Shown piece by piece: positions 60,634 to 64,000 of a DNA stretch of 64,000 bases. This DNA is from Gammaproteobacteria bacterium (GTDB lineage: Bacteria > Pseudomonadota > Gammaproteobacteria > CAISUE01). A model generated the notes under the pieces. It was given only the letters and a program-made list of their open reading frames with translations. It searched no databases and was not told the DNA's origin. The position numbers and the translations under genes are program-made. Location of the stretch: contig JAJNBD010000008.1 in the NCBI GenBank assembly GCA_021156105.1, positions 62,001 to 126,000 on the forward strand. The letters are read 5' to 3'. How positions within the stretch are numbered: the first letter of the stretch is position 1; the number at the start of each line of letters is the position of its first letter.

Positions 60634-61405
60634 TCCTATTATTGATATACGCGATTTATGTACTGAGATGGATGGTCAAGTTATTCATCAAGGTTTGGAT
60701 TTTACTGTTTACCCACAAGAGATTGTTGCTATTGTTGGCGGTAGTGGTGCGGGAAAGACGACTTTGCTAAATTGCTTATTAATGTTAATTAAACCCGCAG
60801 GTGGCAGCATTAATATTTTGGGTAAAAATGTTAATCAATTATCTGATAGCGAAAAAGATCGCTTGCGTATGAATTGCGGCATGCTATTTCAAGGTGGAGC
60901 ACTATTTAGCGAATTGGATGTGCTGCATAATGTTTTATTTCCTATGTTGCAGCATAGTTCATTAGATAGAAGTTTTTTAGAGAAGCTTGCGCTGTTAAAA
61001 GTTTTAATGGCGGGTTTGCCAGATGAAGCTGCCGCAAAGTATCCGGCTGATTTAAGTGGAGGGATGATTAAACGTGCTGCTTTAGCAAGAGCGCTGGCGC
61101 TTGATCCACCGCTATTGTTTTTAGATGAGCCAAGCGCGGGCTTAGACCCCATTAATGCGAGCGCTTTGGATAAATTAATTTTAGAATTGCGAGCAAGCTT
61201 AGGCTTAACGATTGTCTTAGTTACTCATGATTTGGATACGTTAGCTACTGTGCCCGATCGCATTGCATTTATTGGTGATAAAAAAGTATTAGCTTTTGCG
61301 CCATTAAAAGATTTGCTAGGGTCAAATATCCCTGAAGTGAAAGCTTACTTCGATAATGCGCGGGCCAAAAGGGCTTTTGGGGCAGAAGAAAAATGCGACA
61401 ATTAA
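60626..61405 (+). CDS. mlaF: MlaF-family ABC ATPase
   Basis: Cytosolic ATPase driving MlaE-type lipid transport. 259 residues. Walker A GGSGAGKTT (Lys44), signature LSGGMIKRAALARALA, Walker B LLFLDEP (Asp167-Glu168), H-loop VLVTHDL. The LSGGM variant is characteristic of the Mla/MCE ATPases. Overlaps both mlaE (8 bases) and yihY (13 bases), so translation of all three is coupled. Confidence 0.93.
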   Translation: MPNPIIDIRDLCTEMDGQVIHQGLDFTVYPQEIVAIVGGSGAGKTTLLNCLLMLIKPAGGSINILGKNVNQLSDSEKDRLRMNCGMLFQGGALFSELDVLHNVLFPMLQHSSLDRSFLEKLALLKVLMAGLPDEAAAKYPADLSGGMIKRAALARALALDPPLLFLDEPSAGLDPINASALDKLILELRASLGLTIVLVTHDLDTLATVPDRIAFIGDKKVLAFAPLKDLLGSNIPEVKAYFDNARAKRAFGAEEKCDN

Positions 61406-62172
61406 AATTCATTTATCAACATTTTTTACAGGCAGAAGCTTTAACACGTGCGGCTGCATTAGCTTTTACCACCACGTTGGCGGTTGTGCCACTCATGGTG
61501 GTTTTAATTAGCGTTCTCTCTTTATTGCCTTATTCAAAGGTATTTGTTACGCAAATTCAAGATTTTATTCTTTCCAATTTTGTTGCCAGCGCAAGTCATA
61601 CGGTTTTGACGCATTTAAAGGTGTTTATTTCCCGCGCACAAACGATGTCCTGGTATAGTATTTTATTTTTGATGGTAACGGCAGTATCTATGTTATTCTC
61701 CATTGAAAATGCGTTGAATGTTATTTGGCAAGTAAGTGCGCCACGTTATTGGTTGCGGGCAGCCTTGTATTATCTTTTTATATTAATTTGCGTGCCAGTT
61801 TTACTATTAGCAAGTTTCAGCTTGTCATTTTTATTTAGCGATGTATTACATGGCTTGGCGCCTAAAATTTTTCATGAAAGAAGTTTTTTAAATTTATTGC
61901 CGGTATTAGCAAGTTTTGTGGCTTATTTTATTATTTATAAAATTATACCGCATTGTCACGTGCCTTACCGTTGTGCGGCTGCATCAGCGCTATTGGCGGC
62001 GATTTTGTTTGAGTCAGCAAAGCATCTTTTTGCCTTATATCTAAAATTATTTCCCACTTATCAAATTATTTACGGTGCGATTGCTGCCGTGCCCATTTTT
62101 TTAATTTGGGTTTATATTTGTTGGGTAATATTCTTGCTCTGTGCTACTGTAGGCAGAATTTTAGCCGACTAA
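61393..62172 (+). CDS. yihY: YihY/BrkB-family (formerly RNase BN) inner-membrane protein
   Basis: 259 residues with about six helices. Family landmarks: ALTRAAALAFTTTLAVVPLMVVLISVLSLLP, IENALNVIWQVSAPRYWLRAALYYLFIL, HCHVPYRCAAASALLAAILFESAKHLFALYLKLFPTYQIIYGAIAAVPIFLIWVYICW. BrkB in Bordetella contributes to serum resistance; the biochemical function is unsettled. It overlaps mlaF by 13 bases, an operon link to lipid transport that is uncommon for this family and may hint at an envelope lipid role (inference). The stop is two bases before the convergent ABC ATPase gene end. Confidence 0.92.
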   Translation: MRQLKFIYQHFLQAEALTRAAALAFTTTLAVVPLMVVLISVLSLLPYSKVFVTQIQDFILSNFVASASHTVLTHLKVFISRAQTMSWYSILFLMVTAVSMLFSIENALNVIWQVSAPRYWLRAALYYLFILICVPVLLLASFSLSFLFSDVLHGLAPKIFHERSFLNLLPVLASFVAYFIIYKIIPHCHVPYRCAAASALLAAILFESAKHLFALYLKLFPTYQIIYGAIAAVPIFLIWVYICWVIFLLCATVGRILAD

Positions 62173-62173
62173 T

Positions 62174-62881
62174 TTAAGCACCATAACATTCTTTTTTTAA
62201 ATCTTCGATGGTTAGTTTTGTTTTTTCGGGATAAGAAAAATCATGAGTAATTTTCCCATTGCGTAAAGCAATTAATCGACTGCCATATTCTTTAGCAAAT
62301 TCTAAGTGATGCGTTGTTAGCAAACATGTCATGTTGTGAGCTTTAATTTTTTCTACGGTCATGCGCATTAAGCGGTCAGCGGTATGAGGGTCTAGTGCGC
62401 TAGTATGTTCGTCTAAAAGTAAAATTTCAGGTTCTGCTAAACAAGCTAATGCTAGTGCTAGGCTTTGTTGTTCGCCGCCAGATAATTGCCCAGCTAAATT
62501 TTTTTTATGCTTCTCTAGTTTAGGGTTGAATTCGGCTAAATAATCATTAGGAATGATTTTACTTTTTGCGCGCCTTATGGCTAAGCGGCAATTTTCTTCT
62601 ACTGTTAAATTAGGAAAGAGTGAGTCAAGAGGGTTTTGCGTTAAAGTAACAATGTGCTGAGATAAACTTTCCGGTGAATATTTTTCAAGCGGTTTATCTT
62701 TAAGTATGATGCTGCCTTGCTGTATAGCATAGCGGCGATCAATAAGTTTTAATAAAGAGCTTTTGCCTGAGCCATTGCTGCCCAGAATAATAATTAATTC
62801 TCCAGGTTGAATCTCAAGATTAATATCTGATAGAACTTGGTGGTCTGAAAATTTTAATGAAAGCTTTTTAACTGAAAGCAT
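62174..62881 (-). CDS. ABC transporter ATPase (amino-acid-type, COG1101)
   Basis: 235 residues. Walker A GSNGSGKSS (Lys40), Q-loop LTQNPLDSLF, signature LSGGEQQSLALALA, Walker B ILLLDEHTSALDP, in which the usual D-E-P is D-E-H, H-loop LLTTHHL. Together with the permease and binding protein upstream it forms the ABC system annotated as tryptophan/tyrosine-type (TrpXYZ-like). The order binding protein, permease, ATPase on the minus strand is one operon with a 5-base gap. Confidence 0.9.
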   Translation of the reverse strand: MLSVKKLSLKFSDHQVLSDINLEIQPGELIIILGSNGSGKSSLLKLIDRRYAIQQGSIILKDKPLEKYSPESLSQHIVTLTQNPLDSLFPNLTVEENCRLAIRRAKSKIIPNDYLAEFNPKLEKHKKNLAGQLSGGEQQSLALALACLAEPEILLLDEHTSALDPHTADRLMRMTVEKIKAHNMTCLLTTHHLEFAKEYGSRLIALRNGKITHDFSYPEKTKLTIEDLKKECYGA

Positions 62882-62886
62882 AAAGG

Positions 62887-63759
62887 TTATCCTTTTTTAT
62901 TTTTAAGATGAGCTGCTGCCCGCAAGAAAACGACAAGAAGCACGCCAAGGACTATTTTTAAATAGAGTGGGTCAACGCCGATGCGTAGCAAGCAATTCAT
63001 TAAAGCAAAGTATAAAAGTACGCCTAATAGACAAGCGCTAAATTCTAAACCAACCCGTAAATAGGGTTTTTTTAAAACATGTAAAATTAATTGTTGACCA
63101 ACAATGACCGCGCCTAGACCTGTTAAGGTTACGCCAAACCCCATGCCAATATCTGCATAATTAACGGTCTGTGCCGTGAGACAGCCTGCGCTTGCTGCAA
63201 GGCAATTAGTAAAAGCAAAGCCTAATATGCGATAACGTTCGACAGCAAAACCATAGCGGGCAAATAGTTTTGGGTTATCACCAAAAGCCCGTAGCTGTAA
63301 GCCAAGCGGTGAGTGTAAGACTATTAATGCAGTGCCACAAATAAGTGCCACGCAGGCAGCAACCAACAAATAACCTTGAAAATCACTTTGAGCAAATGCC
63401 TGAGAAAACAAGGTTGTTTGGTTAAGAAGATTAATATTGGGGCGCCCCATAAAAGCTAAATTAGCGCTGGTCAAAATAAAACTGGCTAATACGCCGGCAA
63501 GTAAGGGATCAATTTTTTGCTGGCGCTGCATGCAAGCCACCATAGTGCCAGTGCAAATGCCTGCCGCAAGTGCACACAAGGAAGCTAGTAAAGGTGAGCA
63601 ACCAAGGGATACCACTTTGGCAAATGTCCCAGCGCCTGCCACAAAGCTGCCATCAAGTGTCATATCGGTAGCATTTAATAAATTAAAGCTGATATAGATA
63701 CCTAGCGCTAATGGTAAAAATGGTAAACTTTGGGTGACAAAGTTAAATATTAAGTTCAT
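62887..63759 (-). CDS. ABC transporter permease (COG4120-type)
   Basis: 290 residues, eight or more membrane helices. Similar in layout to branched-chain-type permeases: LPFLPLALGIYISFNLLNATDMTLDGSFVAGAGTFA, TVACMQRQQKIDPLLAGVLASFILTSANLAFMGRPNINLL, IGMGFGVTLTGLGAVIVGQQL. This is the COG4120 permease paired with COG1101 ATPase and PF04392 binding proteins. Substrate probably a small amino acid or analogue; the exact one is unknown. Confidence 0.88.
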   Translation of the reverse strand: MNLIFNFVTQSLPFLPLALGIYISFNLLNATDMTLDGSFVAGAGTFAKVVSLGCSPLLASLCALAAGICTGTMVACMQRQQKIDPLLAGVLASFILTSANLAFMGRPNINLLNQTTLFSQAFAQSDFQGYLLVAACVALICGTALIVLHSPLGLQLRAFGDNPKLFARYGFAVERYRILGFAFTNCLAASAGCLTAQTVNYADIGMGFGVTLTGLGAVIVGQQLILHVLKKPYLRVGLEFSACLLGVLLYFALMNCLLRIGVDPLYLKIVLGVLLVVFLRAAAHLKNKKG

Positions 63760-63792
63760 GGTTTTTTTCCTGTTGTTTTTCTTAGCTTGTGG

Positions 63793-63818
63793 GGTGGGCT
63801 TTGTCGCGTGTGCCCACC
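63793..63818. repeat. Partial MITE-like repeat
   Basis: GGTGGGCTTTGTCGCG then TGCCCACC, a short inverted repeat of the same family as 46025, lying in the spacer between the permease and the binding-protein gene. Confidence 0.5.
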
Positions 63819-63830
63819 GGCAAGTTAAAT

Positions 63831-64000
63831 TTACATTACCTCTACGGGATACCCCATTTTCACAGCAGTTTGCTTAACGCTCTCAACTGAAGCGCCCATC
63901 TTTTGCATAGCCGCTGGATTTAAAAATACAGTCAGTTTATGCATTTCCGTAATTGGTAAATCACATGCCTTTTTACCGTTTAAAATTTGTGCTGCAAGGA
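63831..64000 (-). CDS. ABC transporter substrate-binding protein, C-terminal part (cut by window edge)
   Basis: The frame runs off the right edge; only the last 56 residues are in the window: AAQILNGKKACDLPITEMHKLTVFLNPAAMQKMGASVESVKQTAVKMGYPVEVM in segments. The pattern A-x-x-I-L-x-G-x-x-x-x-D-x-P followed by L-x-L-N-x-x-x-x is the C-terminus of PF04392 binding proteins. Periplasmic, delivers the substrate to the permease next to it. Confidence 0.8.
   Translation of the reverse strand, partial: LAAQILNGKKACDLPITEMHKLTVFLNPAAMQKMGASVESVKQTAVKMGYPVEVM

Noticed and set aside
1..64000. CRISPR arrays, rRNA genes, complete insertion sequences, phage structural genes
   Set aside because: Looked for regularly spaced repeats, rRNA signatures, full transposases and phage morphogenesis genes on both strands; none found. 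Only remnants of ISL3, IS256-like and IS4 elements are present.

Overview
The window is AT-rich DNA with housekeeping genes of a gammaproteobacterium: sucD, ispB, recJ, ygfZ, an Mla lipid-transport set, an NAD-type malic enzyme and thyX. Mixed in are genes typical of intracellular bacteria that manipulate eukaryotic hosts: several ankyrin-repeat proteins, one ending in a CaaX prenylation box; large coiled-coil or multipass membrane proteins without recognisable enzymes; and two HAD-like proteins with nuclear-localisation-like tails. A member of the Legionellales (Legionella, Coxiella, Berkiella or Aquicella-like) is the best inference. No type IV secretion gene lies in the window and the genus cannot be fixed from this sequence alone.

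Layout. 1-7.7 kb: end of sucD, ispB, a minus-strand pair (mlaA plus a proline-rich secreted protein), thyX, and two ankyrin/coiled-coil effector candidates. 7.9-14.2 kb: a tRNA-Asn gene followed by three tandem islands, each ending in a copy of the tRNA 3' end. The first two carry integrase arm-type repeats at their inner ends but no integrase. They carry a GNAT acetyltransferase, an intact RhuM/Fic gene and a RhuM pseudogene; the third has ISL3- and IS256-like transposase remnants and the CaaX ankyrin gene. 14.1-18 kb: a class A beta-lactamase homologue whose catalytic serine is a cysteine, a small coupled secreted peptide ending at the last att copy, a hypothetical protein and a third RhuM relic. 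18-27.7 kb: one 3224-residue giant protein with superfamily 2 helicase-like motifs near its C-terminus.

28-49.9 kb: a MarR-controlled efflux operon with an apparent operator over its -10 box, a 721-residue membrane protein, a ComB-family phosphatase, an MHS-type MFS transporter, two distant HAD paralogues, malic enzyme, a GT2 glycosyltransferase, an IS4-like remnant, a lipoprotein, recJ-ygfZ and a membrane protein. 50-57.2 kb: a tandem duplication of a two-gene module (secreted PQQ-type beta-propeller plus GH24 lysozyme-like protein). The first lysozyme gene is cut short inside a MITE-like repeat, the second runs on into a 1110-residue protein with one RTX-like motif, and the second propeller gene has lost its start region. 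57.4-62.2 kb: a split FUSC transporter pair, then overlapping mlaE (with a STAS domain), mlaF and yihY, with no mlaD following. 62.2-64 kb: a minus-strand ABC transporter (ATPase, permease, end of the substrate-binding protein).

Starts were moved from the longest reading frame to an internal ATG wherever ribosome-binding sites, signal peptides or paralogue alignment favoured it. All similarity calls come from reading motifs by eye; no database search was possible.
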